A stretch of DNA of 64,000 nucleotides, from IMG/VR virus record IMGVR_UViG_3300035670_000192, positions 1 to 64,000 of that record; one strand, 5' to 3'. Below, piece after piece: positions 52,401-58,266 of the stretch (position 1 is its first letter; each line of letters opens with the position of its first letter). The position numbers were made by a program, and so were the translations under genes. This stretch comes from a virus. The notes beneath the pieces are model-generated. The model saw only the letters and a program-made list of their open reading frames with translations, had not been told where the DNA came from and did not search any database.

Positions 52401-52466
52401 GCCAACAAATATTTTGGGCAAACAGTTAACGATTCTCGTTTGTTCCATTTATTCTTCTTTGATTAA
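49437..52466 (+). CDS. Four-domain glycan-modifying protein: GT-like, methyltransferase, GT2, 2OG-Fe(II) oxygenase-like
   Basis: 1009 aa. Residues 1-230: glycosyltransferase-like domain with ILYLHTKGTGWG. 245-430: class I methyltransferase (STIVDLGVDYGYSTF, GTVYGIDNF, DILHIDGYHTYE). 445-690: family 2 glycosyltransferase (ICMISMFKNEASNIRKML, QDNGSTDGT, DxD at Asp537-Asp539). 700-780: helical, TPR-like. 830-1009: DUF6445-like oxygenase fold (FVVDDFYADPYAVRDFA) with His911-x-Asp913, His987 and Arg1001, the metal- and 2-oxoglutarate-binding pattern. It probably builds or decorates a glycan on the virion or host surface; substrates unknown. Confidence 0.75.
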   Translation: MSDKIAIFYHIYQANHWVEMFEKQIIALQQSGVYDSASHIHFGVNGNEPLPYDLIKVNSVKRNNKTDSEADTLFDLYKFAVKNPDYKILYLHTKGTGWGNEKIKNDKHYEVLKNVLYKNLDLWWSYMGYFNITRWRDSVKLLNEYDCVGTEWTKEASILNHKISHPHYSGNFWWANASYIAQLDPGFLYENTEWKRHQPEFWIGTKDPNFYNYYYSGNNLYLEPLQPESYQDTPIIKTNVIMNKSNREKVIDSILSAWKPHNAFAQWLVHEIKPSTIVDLGVDYGYSTFTFAMPEIGTVYGIDNFKSDPLTGNHPDQKEKTFSTLKQLELNNVEIIEGDFSEVAKTWNKKIDILHIDGYHTYESVKENYEVWSKFLSDDGIILLHNTKVTQSDFGVKKLFSEIELPKLNLIDGYGLGVISKNEKTINIIREIFMGNIQSEKPKGAKICMISMFKNEASNIRKMLDSVAPYIKYWVLQDNGSTDGTVDIVKQWAAETNIPGHLYKVEEGWVNFGWNRDHLLQTALKSDHGCDWIMKMDCDETLEVAEDFDWSIFEDTSPQSFHVTSIAPGLIYYRAWIWNAKLPWKFNHDPAHETISLEMDGIGENFVRTSLPKTFKMIGGVSHGESYSVPTKYVTDALKLEEKLIREGTMLTDLYHFWYIGKSYEDCYRGNFFPLKEVHQEEYARRCIFYFNSVVNHTHKFNETQTASHVDEMAYYAVCAIGNAYRFLKDYEKAIWHYQKAESFAEIRNDHHIYLAEVYAELGEWEKMYNHTSFIMRPERTNPFPTYHFLINTNMYNDTGGYPKHLHKIAMENQNREKPVFKINSKASQKKRIFVVDDFYADPYAVRDFALKANFEGDINWYKGKRTKEKYLTEEMKKAIEDIMGIKIKKWDHGMNGSLQYCTPEDALVYHYDSQTWAGAVYLTPNAPYDTGTCLYAHKGTGIRSADEPGADACFSGGFYDSTKFDLVDNIGNVFNRLAIWDARCFHAANKYFGQTVNDSRLFHLFFFD

Positions 52467-52480
52467 AGATATATACTGCC

Positions 52481-53125
52481 ATGGCATACTTAAACGCTAA
52501 CATCCCGCCCATAGAATGCTATGTGCGGACCAATTTTCTTCAGAACAGAACAGAGTTCGATGAAGCAAAAGACACATATCTTCCAGTTCTTATATTCGGA
52601 GTTGCGTCTGTTCCGCACCGTGTTCCGTTATTTCATTTTATCATGGAAGATGAGGGGCTTTGGTTCCGCATGCCGATCCACGCCTTCTGTCATAAAACTC
52701 CTGCGCCGCAAGAGGAACTATACAATCTAGTTCTGTGGGATTCTTTCAGTTCATATATTGGCGTCACACAGTTTGACTTTTTGATTAACAAACGAATCAA
52801 GTATATTGATCGCAATAAGAAGTGGAACGAAGGCACATATATGTTCACACTTGATTGGTCTCAGGAGGATAAAAATGTTCTTGACACAGGGTTTAGTGAA
52901 GTACCTGGACAGCATAAGTGCGGTCATCTTATTAAATTGGACAACGGAAATTTCGCAATACAGCCTAACAATCGTGTGCGTGCTTTTGAACCCTCATTTG
53001 TCACTAAACCTGGTCAAAACGTTATTGAGCGTAAACTAGGCACAAATATGTGGTCTGTTGAGAACACCAGTAAGTGGGTTCTTTCTGACGACGATCGTTA
53101 TGATTATGAGGTAACGCAAAAATGA
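52481..53125 (+). CDS. Conserved T4-like phage protein, unknown function
   Basis: 214 aa. ANIPPIECYVRTNFL, VLIFGVASVPHRVPLFHFIMEDEG, RMPIHAFCHK, LVLWDSFSSY and YMFTLDWS...GQHKCGHLIKLDNGNFAIQPNNR are patterns I recall from conserved, unnamed proteins of marine T4-like phages. It overlaps the oxygenase gene by four bases, so the two are probably co-translated. Confidence 0.65.
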   Translation: MAYLNANIPPIECYVRTNFLQNRTEFDEAKDTYLPVLIFGVASVPHRVPLFHFIMEDEGLWFRMPIHAFCHKTPAPQEELYNLVLWDSFSSYIGVTQFDFLINKRIKYIDRNKKWNEGTYMFTLDWSQEDKNVLDTGFSEVPGQHKCGHLIKLDNGNFAIQPNNRVRAFEPSFVTKPGQNVIERKLGTNMWSVENTSKWVLSDDDRYDYEVTQK

Positions 53126-53694
53126 TGTCAATGAACGTGAAAGATTACTTGAAAGTTTATGACAATTTTTTAGATGCAAAGACTTGTAAAAATGTTGTAA
53201 AGAAAATAAAGAACATCGATTGGCATATGCATTCATTTTACACAGCAAAAGATGATGCGTATGTGAGTTATGATAAAGAACTTTCTATTGCATATTCTTC
53301 AATACCAGAAGCTGCCGAAATTAATAAGAAAGTTTGGTTTGCAATTGAACAATATGTCTTAAAAGATCACTCATACATGGCTGAGTGGTTTGGTGGTTGG
53401 AATGGATACAGTCAAATTCGTTTTAATCGATACAAAAAGAATACACAAATGAAGTTGCATTGCGATCATATTCACAGCATGTTTGATGGAAATAGAAAAG
53501 GTGTTCCTGTCTTGTCAATCTTAGGTGCACTTAATGACGACTATGAAGGCGGTGAATTGGTATTTTGGGAATCTGAACGAATTGAACTTAAAGCTGGTCA
53601 ACTTATGATCTTCCCTAGCAACTTTATGTACCCACATCGTGTAGATGAAGTTACGAAAGGAACTAGATATAGTTTTGTTTCTTGGACTTGGTAA
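53122..53694 (+). CDS. 2-oxoglutarate/Fe(II)-dependent oxygenase
   Basis: 190 aa prolyl-hydroxylase-type fold. Iron ligands His113 and Asp115 (KLHCDHI) and His172 (YPHRV), with Arg182 (GTRYSFVSW) for 2-oxoglutarate. QIRFNRYKKNTQM, LNDDYEGGELVFWE and ELKAGQLMIFPSNFMYPHRV are family hallmarks. It hydroxylates an unknown protein or small molecule. Such genes are frequent in marine phages. Two adjacent ATGs (53122, 53125) are possible starts. Confidence 0.88.
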   Translation: MMSMNVKDYLKVYDNFLDAKTCKNVVKKIKNIDWHMHSFYTAKDDAYVSYDKELSIAYSSIPEAAEINKKVWFAIEQYVLKDHSYMAEWFGGWNGYSQIRFNRYKKNTQMKLHCDHIHSMFDGNRKGVPVLSILGALNDDYEGGELVFWESERIELKAGQLMIFPSNFMYPHRVDEVTKGTRYSFVSWTW

Positions 53695-53704
53695 CGGAGA
53701 AAAA

Positions 53705-53899
53705 ATGATTTCGGAAGAATATAAAAAAGTAAATTGTAACAATTGCGAGTCAGAGTATTTCTTAAAATACTTTTTCGAGAAAGTTACAAACGAGCCTCAA
53801 TACTGCCCTTTCTGCGGCGAAGAAATAGAAGAAGATTATGAGGACGACGAAGAAGACGAAGAAGAAGATAATTTCGAAGACGACGATCGATATAATTAA
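53705..53899 (+). CDS. Small zinc-ribbon protein with acidic tail
   Basis: 64 aa from ATG 53705 (GGAGA site). The two pairs CNNC and CPFC suggest a zinc ribbon of the rubredoxin/TFIIS style, followed by an Asp/Glu-only tail. It ends just before a strong terminator. A transcription- or nuclease-modulating role is possible; unproven. Confidence 0.6.
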   Translation: MISEEYKKVNCNNCESEYFLKYFFEKVTNEPQYCPFCGEEIEEDYEDDEEDEEEDNFEDDDRYN

Positions 53900-53901
53900 A
53901 A

Positions 53902-53909
53902 GATAAATA
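53902..53909 (+). promoter_or_regulatory. Possible late promoter motif GATAAATA
   Basis: NATAAATA element overlapping the left arm of the terminator at 53905 and 33 bases before the GIY-YIG gene start. It may serve as promoter for the next gene while the hairpin stops the previous transcript. Confidence 0.35.
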
Positions 53910-53941
53910 CTCATTAGTGTTGTGCTAATGAGTATTTTTTT
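53905..53941 (+). terminator. Rho-independent terminator
   Basis: Perfect 13-bp stem AAATACTCATTAG / CTAATGAGTATTT (53905-53917 with 53925-53937), seven-base loop, then a T run. It separates the oxygenase/zinc-ribbon genes from the GIY-YIG gene. Confidence 0.85.
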
Positions 53942-54394
53942 ATGCTTGACTATGAAAACCCTTGGCTCTATCAAGGCAAACCTTTTACTTCCGAAGATAT
54001 TCAAGATAACTATGGCTTTGTGTATTGCTTGACAGACTCCGTCAACAATCGTAAGTACATTGGTCGCAAATATTTCTGGTCTGTACGAACAGTAAAGAAA
54101 GTCAAGGGACGACGTAAGAAAAACAAAAGCGAAAGTGATTGGAAGGATTACTATGGTTCTTCCAAGACAATTCTTGAGATTATAGAACAACACGGCAAAG
54201 AAAGATTTAAAAGAGAGATTATTTCTTTGCATAAAACCAAAGGTGAGGTAAACTATCAAGAAGTAAAAACGCAGTTCATAAAAGAAGTCCTCGAGGCTGT
54301 GAATGAAAACAACGAGCGTGCATACTACAATGAAAATATAGCCAATCGCTATTTCTACCGCAATCGTAAAGAGGGGAGTCAAAATGACAGTTAA
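53942..54394 (+). CDS. SegE-like GIY-YIG endonuclease family protein
   Basis: 150 aa. YGFVYCLTDSVNNRKYIGRKYF supplies the GIY and YIG strands, and DWKDYYGSSKTILEIIEQHGKERFKREIISLHKTKGEVNYQEVKTQF follows the pattern of the SegE-like phage proteins. T4 Seg proteins are free-standing homing endonucleases. The ATG starts right after the terminator T run; a ribosome site is not obvious. Confidence 0.7.
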   Translation: MLDYENPWLYQGKPFTSEDIQDNYGFVYCLTDSVNNRKYIGRKYFWSVRTVKKVKGRRKKNKSESDWKDYYGSSKTILEIIEQHGKERFKREIISLHKTKGEVNYQEVKTQFIKEVLEAVNENNERAYYNENIANRYFYRNRKEGSQNDS

Positions 54395-54740
54395 CGATTT
54401 AGTAGACGAGAAGAAGGACTTTGATGGTGTTTATTTCTGTAAGACGAAAGAAGGCGACAATGATGGATGGTCGCTGACGTTTCTAAGTTTAAATGAAAAG
54501 AAAGATCGTAAGTTTGAAGAACATGAAGCGGGTATCAAGTATCAAGTCATGTTTTATGAAAATAATAAAGTTGAATTGTTCGAAGCCATTCTGGGCGACC
54601 CAAATACCTATCTGAAAAATCTTATAGACTCGAATCAAGAGGGTCTCATTATCAAGAAGTGTAAGCGATCGAAAAAGATCATTTCTCAGATCCTCGGAAA
54701 GGAGGGTTTTCGTAAGTTTAGGGAAATTTTCGAAAGTTGA
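54384..54740 (+). CDS. Hypothetical protein
   Basis: 118 aa, highly charged, alpha/beta mix (DFDGVYFCKTKEG, GIKYQVMFYENNKVELFEAILG, IIKKCKRSKKIISQILGKEGFRKF). It overlaps the GIY-YIG gene by 11 bases. Nothing recognised. Confidence 0.5.
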   Translation: MTVNDLVDEKKDFDGVYFCKTKEGDNDGWSLTFLSLNEKKDRKFEEHEAGIKYQVMFYENNKVELFEAILGDPNTYLKNLIDSNQEGLIIKKCKRSKKIISQILGKEGFRKFREIFES

Positions 54741-54787
54741 CGTAAGTTGTTGATTTTACAACAGTTTCGTAAGTTATTGATTTTACA
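54711..54787 (+). repeat. CGTAAGTT short direct repeats upstream of an early promoter
   Basis: CGTAAGTT occurs at 54711, 54741 and 54768, and again at 55067. The copies at 54741 and 54768 extend to 20 bases (CGTAAGTT-G/A-TTGATTTTACA) with one difference. The AAGT-x-(A/G)TTGATTTT core recurs at 60275 and 60433. These may be regulator-binding sites or promoter elements for early genes; see findings. Confidence 0.5.
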
Positions 54788-54800
54788 GGGTTTTTTTCTA

Positions 54801-54829
54801 TTTACATCTGACGCGAAATAGTGTATTAT
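54801..54829 (+). promoter_or_regulatory. Sigma70-type promoter
   Basis: TTTACA (54801-54806), 17-base spacer, TATTAT (54824-54829). It lies 33 bases before the 54863 gene. Host-type promoters of this kind mark early genes in T4-like phages. Confidence 0.6.
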
Positions 54830-54862
54830 AGATGATGTGATAGGCTAAAACCAGAAGGAAAG

Positions 54863-55060
54863 ATGAAGCAATATTACGAAGTTTACGAAAACGCGATCAT
54901 CACTTTTAACGGTAAGAAAACGCGAGGAAACAAGCGTATACTTAAGACCAAGAGCCGACGCGAGGCGCTAAAATTATACAGCGCGAGTACGAAAACGCGC
55001 TGGGTGGAGGAAATCACCGACTACGGTAGCGGTGAAAGCGTGGATATTATCACTAGTTGA
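54863..55060 (+). CDS. Small basic hypothetical protein
   Basis: 65 aa, basic (GKKTRGNKRILKTKSRREALKLY), with an AGAAGGAAAG site before the ATG and its own sigma70-type promoter upstream. It is probably an early gene; small basic early proteins often target host machinery, but nothing specific is seen. Confidence 0.55.
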   Translation: MKQYYEVYENAIITFNGKKTRGNKRILKTKSRREALKLYSASTKTRWVEEITDYGSGESVDIITS

Positions 55061-55078
55061 GGTTGACGTAAGTTATTG

Positions 55079-55108
55079 AAAGGCAAGGGGATTTTCCCCT
55101 TGTCCTTT
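55079..55108 (+). terminator. Stem-loop terminator overlapping the next promoter
   Basis: Stem AAAGGCAAGGGG / CCCCTTGTCCTTT with one bulged base and loop ATTTT. The downstream arm contains the -35 box (TTGTCC) of the following promoter, so terminator and promoter share bases. No long T run follows (CTTACGTTTT). Confidence 0.55.
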
Positions 55109-55128
55109 CTTACGTTTTACTGTATAAT
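55100..55128 (+). promoter_or_regulatory. Sigma70-type promoter for the AAA+ ATPase gene
   Basis: TTGTCC (55100-55105), 17-base spacer, TATAAT (55123-55128). The gene starts at 55161 with an AAGGTG site. The -10 box is perfect. Confidence 0.65.
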
Positions 55129-55160
55129 TGTATTATGTTAGTAGATAAGGTGAAATTCTA

Positions 55161-56030
55161 ATGCCACGTGGCGTACCAAAAGCAGGTTTTCGTCGTACTA
55201 AAAAGCAGCGTGCTGGTATCAATCACGCGCCGCAGTTTGTACTCCCAATTTCAACTGAAACGATCCCGCAGATCGAAGCGAAACTGAAAGATCGCTTCGA
55301 GGCGCTCGAGGTCATGTCCGAGGCTACAGGTCGCGGCATTAATCGGTCGCTCATCGTCTCTGGTCCCGCAGGGCTGGGTAAGTCGTACACCGTCGAATCC
55401 AAACTGGCGGCGCTCGAGCGTAAGGGTCATCACGTCGTATACATTAAAGGATACGTGCGTCCGTTGTCGCTTTACAAGTTGCTGTACGAAGCACGATTCA
55501 CGAACAGCGTGCTCGTGTTCGACGACTCTGATTCTATTTTCCACGACGACGTCAGCATGAACTTGTTGAAGACTGCGTGCGATTCTACGGAGCGTCGTGT
55601 TCTTCACTGGTTGTCACGTTCGCTCGAACGTGAAGAAGATGAGGACGGCGAGAGCATTCCTGAGAAGTTCGAGTTTGAAGGTTCGGTCATTTTCATCACG
55701 AACTATGACTTTGATGCTCTGATTCGGTCAGGCAACAAGTTGGCTCCGCACTTCGAGGCTCTCGTTTCTCGTTCGCATTATCTCGATCTTGCGATGAAGA
55801 CCAAGATGGATTATCTTGTTCGCATCAAGCAAGTTGTTCGTGGCGGGATGTTGCGAGATCGTGGCATGGCTGACATAGATACTATTCAGATCATGCAATT
55901 TATCGAAAACAACGTTGACCGTCTGCGCGAGTTGTCACTGCGTATGGTAGTGAAACTTGCAGGCTTGTATAAGATGGATCGCGTCAACTGGCAGAAACTT
56001 GCGAAGCAGACCTGCTTCCGTGGAGTATAA
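55161..56030 (+). CDS. AAA+ family ATPase
   Basis: 289 aa. Basic N-terminus (PRGVPKAGFRRTKKQR). Walker A is SGPAGLGKS at about 67-75, Walker B is NSVLVFDDSDS, and an FITNYDFD sensor-1-like segment and C-terminal helical lid follow. It may be a loader or remodeler for replication or transcription. The first half of the gene is visibly GC-richer than its neighbours, which hints at a different origin or codon preference. It has its own early-type promoter. Confidence 0.7.
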   Translation: MPRGVPKAGFRRTKKQRAGINHAPQFVLPISTETIPQIEAKLKDRFEALEVMSEATGRGINRSLIVSGPAGLGKSYTVESKLAALERKGHHVVYIKGYVRPLSLYKLLYEARFTNSVLVFDDSDSIFHDDVSMNLLKTACDSTERRVLHWLSRSLEREEDEDGESIPEKFEFEGSVIFITNYDFDALIRSGNKLAPHFEALVSRSHYLDLAMKTKMDYLVRIKQVVRGGMLRDRGMADIDTIQIMQFIENNVDRLRELSLRMVVKLAGLYKMDRVNWQKLAKQTCFRGV

Positions 56031-56034
56031 TTGT

Positions 56035-56268
56035 ATGGCTAAGAAAGTTACATTATGGGCTGTTCGTGGTCCCAAAGGTTTGATCAAGAGTATAAAACCA
56101 GAAACCACTAAAGATTGTTTGATTCAATGGAACGTTGCTGCTGTTGCAGAGATGTATGGTTGTTGGGGTGAATTGTGGGTTCGTGGTGTGGGTGGTTATA
56201 AAAAGGCATGGAAATATCTAGAAAAAAATGGTTATAAGGCTGTAAAAGTCACAATCATAGAAGTTTGA
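56035..56268 (+). CDS. Small hypothetical protein
   Basis: 77 aa from ATG 56035, 4 bases after the ATPase stop. VTLWAVRGPKGLIKSIKPETTKDCLIQW and YGCWGELWVRGVGGYKKAWKYLEKNGYKAVKVTI look like one compact alpha/beta domain. No family recognised. Confidence 0.55.
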   Translation: MAKKVTLWAVRGPKGLIKSIKPETTKDCLIQWNVAAVAEMYGCWGELWVRGVGGYKKAWKYLEKNGYKAVKVTIIEV

Positions 56269-56269
56269 T

Positions 56270-56298
56270 TTTACAATCTAAAACAGGTAGAGTATTCC
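56270..56298 (+). promoter_or_regulatory. Weak sigma70-type promoter
   Basis: TTTACA (56270-56275), 17-base spacer, TATTCC (56293-56298). The -10 box matches poorly and abuts the ATG at 56300, so transcripts would be leaderless; doubtful. Confidence 0.25.
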
Positions 56299-56299
56299 T

Positions 56300-57400
56300 A
56301 TGGCTAAATTTATTCCGAAAGTTGTTCCTGAACCCTCGTGGGAAAAACAGGAAGGACCCTGTACGCAATTCGATCTCGTCTTTGCGTTTCAGTGGTACAA
56401 TCACAATAAAGAGTCGCGTGATGCGCGCAAGTATCTGATTGAGTATCTTGTAAAGAACAACGAGATCAGTCCATTACAGAAGCAAGCAGCGGATTATCTA
56501 AACCTGTCCTGGAATATCGTGGACGGTTGGTTGGCGCGTTGCTTGAGTCGTGGTGCATTGGTGCCCGATACTGTATTTGCAAACTTTAAGGAGCGCATGC
56601 GTGTTTTCAGAAGTCGCCTGGACGAAATCGTCACAGAAAAGAATCTTGGAACAGTCGTCCCCGACAACAGCAACGTCGTCTCAATTCAAGAGCGAGTTCA
56701 AGGTAAGGTCGACTTCTTCATCATGGAACTTGAAGCCAAGTTCGATAACGTTTGGCATGAACAAAGCGGAGAAGAATTCGTACCATACACCTGGATGGTC
56801 GAGAATGAAGTGAAGCCGATGCATGCTTCTAAGATCGCGGAATATTTCAAGCAGCGTGCCGCTGACTGGATCGCGATCATCGAGTCGAAAGATGAGTATG
56901 TGAAAGAATCATATCCACGCCCTCGTAAAGAAATGATCGAGGCTGCGAAATTCTTCGGTCTTGTTGCGACCGACGCTGAGAAACTCTCTTCGAACAAGAG
57001 TGCGGCTCGTAAGCCACGCAAGAAGAAGCCAGTCTCCTTCGACAAGAAGGTTAAGAATCTCAAGTACAAGAAGGAAGACATTGATAACAAGTTGGTGTCC
57101 ATCGATCCTGTCAAGATCGTTGGGGCTGAAAAGTTATGGGTCTATAACGTTAAGACGCGCAAACTGGGCGTCTACGTCGCCTCTGATGCCGCTGGGCTTG
57201 AGGTGAAAGGATCCGCGATTCAAAATTATAAATATAGTGAGTCTATCTGTAAGACTCTCCGAAAGCCGAAAGATGTTCTCTCGCGGGTTCTCGAAGGTGG
57301 TAAAGTTGTGTTGCGTAAAGTGATGGGCGAGATTAATTCGAAACCCCAAGAACTGAACGGTCGAATCAATAAGGATACAATTCTACTGCGAGTGGAGTAA
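56300..57400 (+). CDS. Hypothetical protein with possible helix-turn-helix and basic linker
   Basis: 366 aa. Residues 30-100 are helical (RKYLIEYLVKNNEISPLQKQAADYLNLSWNIVDGWLARCLSRGA), compatible with a winged-helix-like DNA-binding fold. A Lys/Arg-rich linker lies at about 230-245 (ARKPRKKKPVSFDKK). The C-terminal 110 residues are beta-rich (KLWVYNVKTRKLGVYVA). It may bind DNA or work with the AAA+ ATPase upstream; neither is proven. Confidence 0.5.
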   Translation: MAKFIPKVVPEPSWEKQEGPCTQFDLVFAFQWYNHNKESRDARKYLIEYLVKNNEISPLQKQAADYLNLSWNIVDGWLARCLSRGALVPDTVFANFKERMRVFRSRLDEIVTEKNLGTVVPDNSNVVSIQERVQGKVDFFIMELEAKFDNVWHEQSGEEFVPYTWMVENEVKPMHASKIAEYFKQRAADWIAIIESKDEYVKESYPRPRKEMIEAAKFFGLVATDAEKLSSNKSAARKPRKKKPVSFDKKVKNLKYKKEDIDNKLVSIDPVKIVGAEKLWVYNVKTRKLGVYVASDAAGLEVKGSAIQNYKYSESICKTLRKPKDVLSRVLEGGKVVLRKVMGEINSKPQELNGRINKDTILLRVE

Positions 57401-57401
57401 C

Positions 57402-57935
57402 ATGATTGCAATTACCAGCAATTTTTTAAACAGATCCGACTCAGCGATGATTCGGAAATATTCTAAATTTGTCCTCAATCGTCTGGTGCGTCCGTGCGTT
57501 CAGAAGAAAGCGAAGATCAATGTAAAAGTTCTTGGCGAACAAGAAATTAAAGATGCTGCTGAAATTCTCGAACTGAAAAAGTATAAAGCATGGTGCACCT
57601 ATGATGGTCTTGACGACGAGGGCAACAAGAAGTTCACTGTTGTTCTTAATTACAAACGCATTAATAAATTGGGCAAGAAGCCAATCACAAGATTGAAGAA
57701 TGTTCTCATTGATCTTGGGCATGAATTGACTCATGTAAAACAATATCTCAACAATGAGTTGTTTGATTACAAGAGCGGCGATGTTCGATATAAGGGATTG
57801 TTCTTTGATGCCTCGCATTACATGGAAGAAGAAAAGTATTTCGAAAGTCCATGGGAAGTTGAAGCGTATGGTCGTGAGTTGGGTCTTTATAGAATCTTTT
57901 GCAATAAATTAAAAGAGGAGCGTTTGAGTAAGTAA
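57402..57935 (+). CDS. SprT-style HExxH metalloprotease-like protein
   Basis: 177 aa. LIDLGHELTHVKQYLNNE carries HExxH at residues 107-111, and SPWEVEAYGRE downstream can supply the third ligand. WCTYDG...KFTVVLNYKRI is a strand pattern that precedes the metal helix in SprT-like proteins. Starts one base after the previous stop. It is the third HExxH protein in the window, here in the early region. Confidence 0.65.
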   Translation: MIAITSNFLNRSDSAMIRKYSKFVLNRLVRPCVQKKAKINVKVLGEQEIKDAAEILELKKYKAWCTYDGLDDEGNKKFTVVLNYKRINKLGKKPITRLKNVLIDLGHELTHVKQYLNNELFDYKSGDVRYKGLFFDASHYMEEEKYFESPWEVEAYGRELGLYRIFCNKLKEERLSK

Positions 57936-57937
57936 TC

Positions 57938-58129
57938 ATGAATAAGAAGAAACAGAATGAGTTTCGCGAAAAGCAATACAGTCGAAACAGTGAAGGATTG
58001 AAACAGCGTCGTTTGAAGAATGAGTCTCGGTGGAAGTTCAATCCGAATGCAGAGTACGAAGATGAAGCCGATGACTTGAACGACGAAGAACTAGATGACT
58101 ATGATCTAGATTCTTATGATAGACGATAA
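57938..58129 (+). CDS. Small hypothetical protein, basic then acidic
   Basis: 63 aa: basic N-terminal half (NKKKQNEFREKQYSRNSEG), acidic C-terminal half (DEADDLNDEELDDYDLDSYD). Two bases after the previous stop. Nothing recognised. Confidence 0.5.
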   Translation: MNKKKQNEFREKQYSRNSEGLKQRRLKNESRWKFNPNAEYEDEADDLNDEELDDYDLDSYDRR

Positions 58130-58147
58130 AAATTTATTATAATTTAG

Positions 58148-58176
58148 TTGACCTGTAAGTGTAACTATGTTATAAT
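58148..58176 (+). promoter_or_regulatory. Strong sigma70-type promoter
   Basis: TTGACC (58148-58153), 17-base spacer, TATAAT (58171-58176), the best host-type promoter seen in the window. It transcribes an 80-base leader with two hairpins and then the DUF262-HNH gene. Confidence 0.75.
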
Positions 58177-58181
58177 GGATG

Positions 58182-58233
58182 TACAAGGTATGAAAACCTT
58201 GTAATGGTACTCCTTCGTATCCCGAAGGATTTT
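58182..58233 (+). promoter_or_regulatory. Two-hairpin leader of the DUF262-HNH gene
   Basis: Hairpin 1: TACAAGGT / ACCTTGTA (58182-58189 with 58196-58203), perfect 8 bp. Hairpin 2: TCCTTCG / CGAAGGA (58211-58217 with 58223-58229), perfect 7 bp, followed by TTTT. Hairpin 2 could act as a weak attenuator; the leader may hold an RNA-based control. Function inferred. Confidence 0.5.
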
Positions 58234-58266
58234 GGTTAATTTAATCTAATGTTAAAGGTGGTAATT

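Noticed and set aside
57227-57234. TATAAATA box
   Set aside because: Lies inside the 366-aa gene far from a start codon; similar boxes inside genes at 4776 and 10104 show that chance matches occur in this AT-rich DNA.
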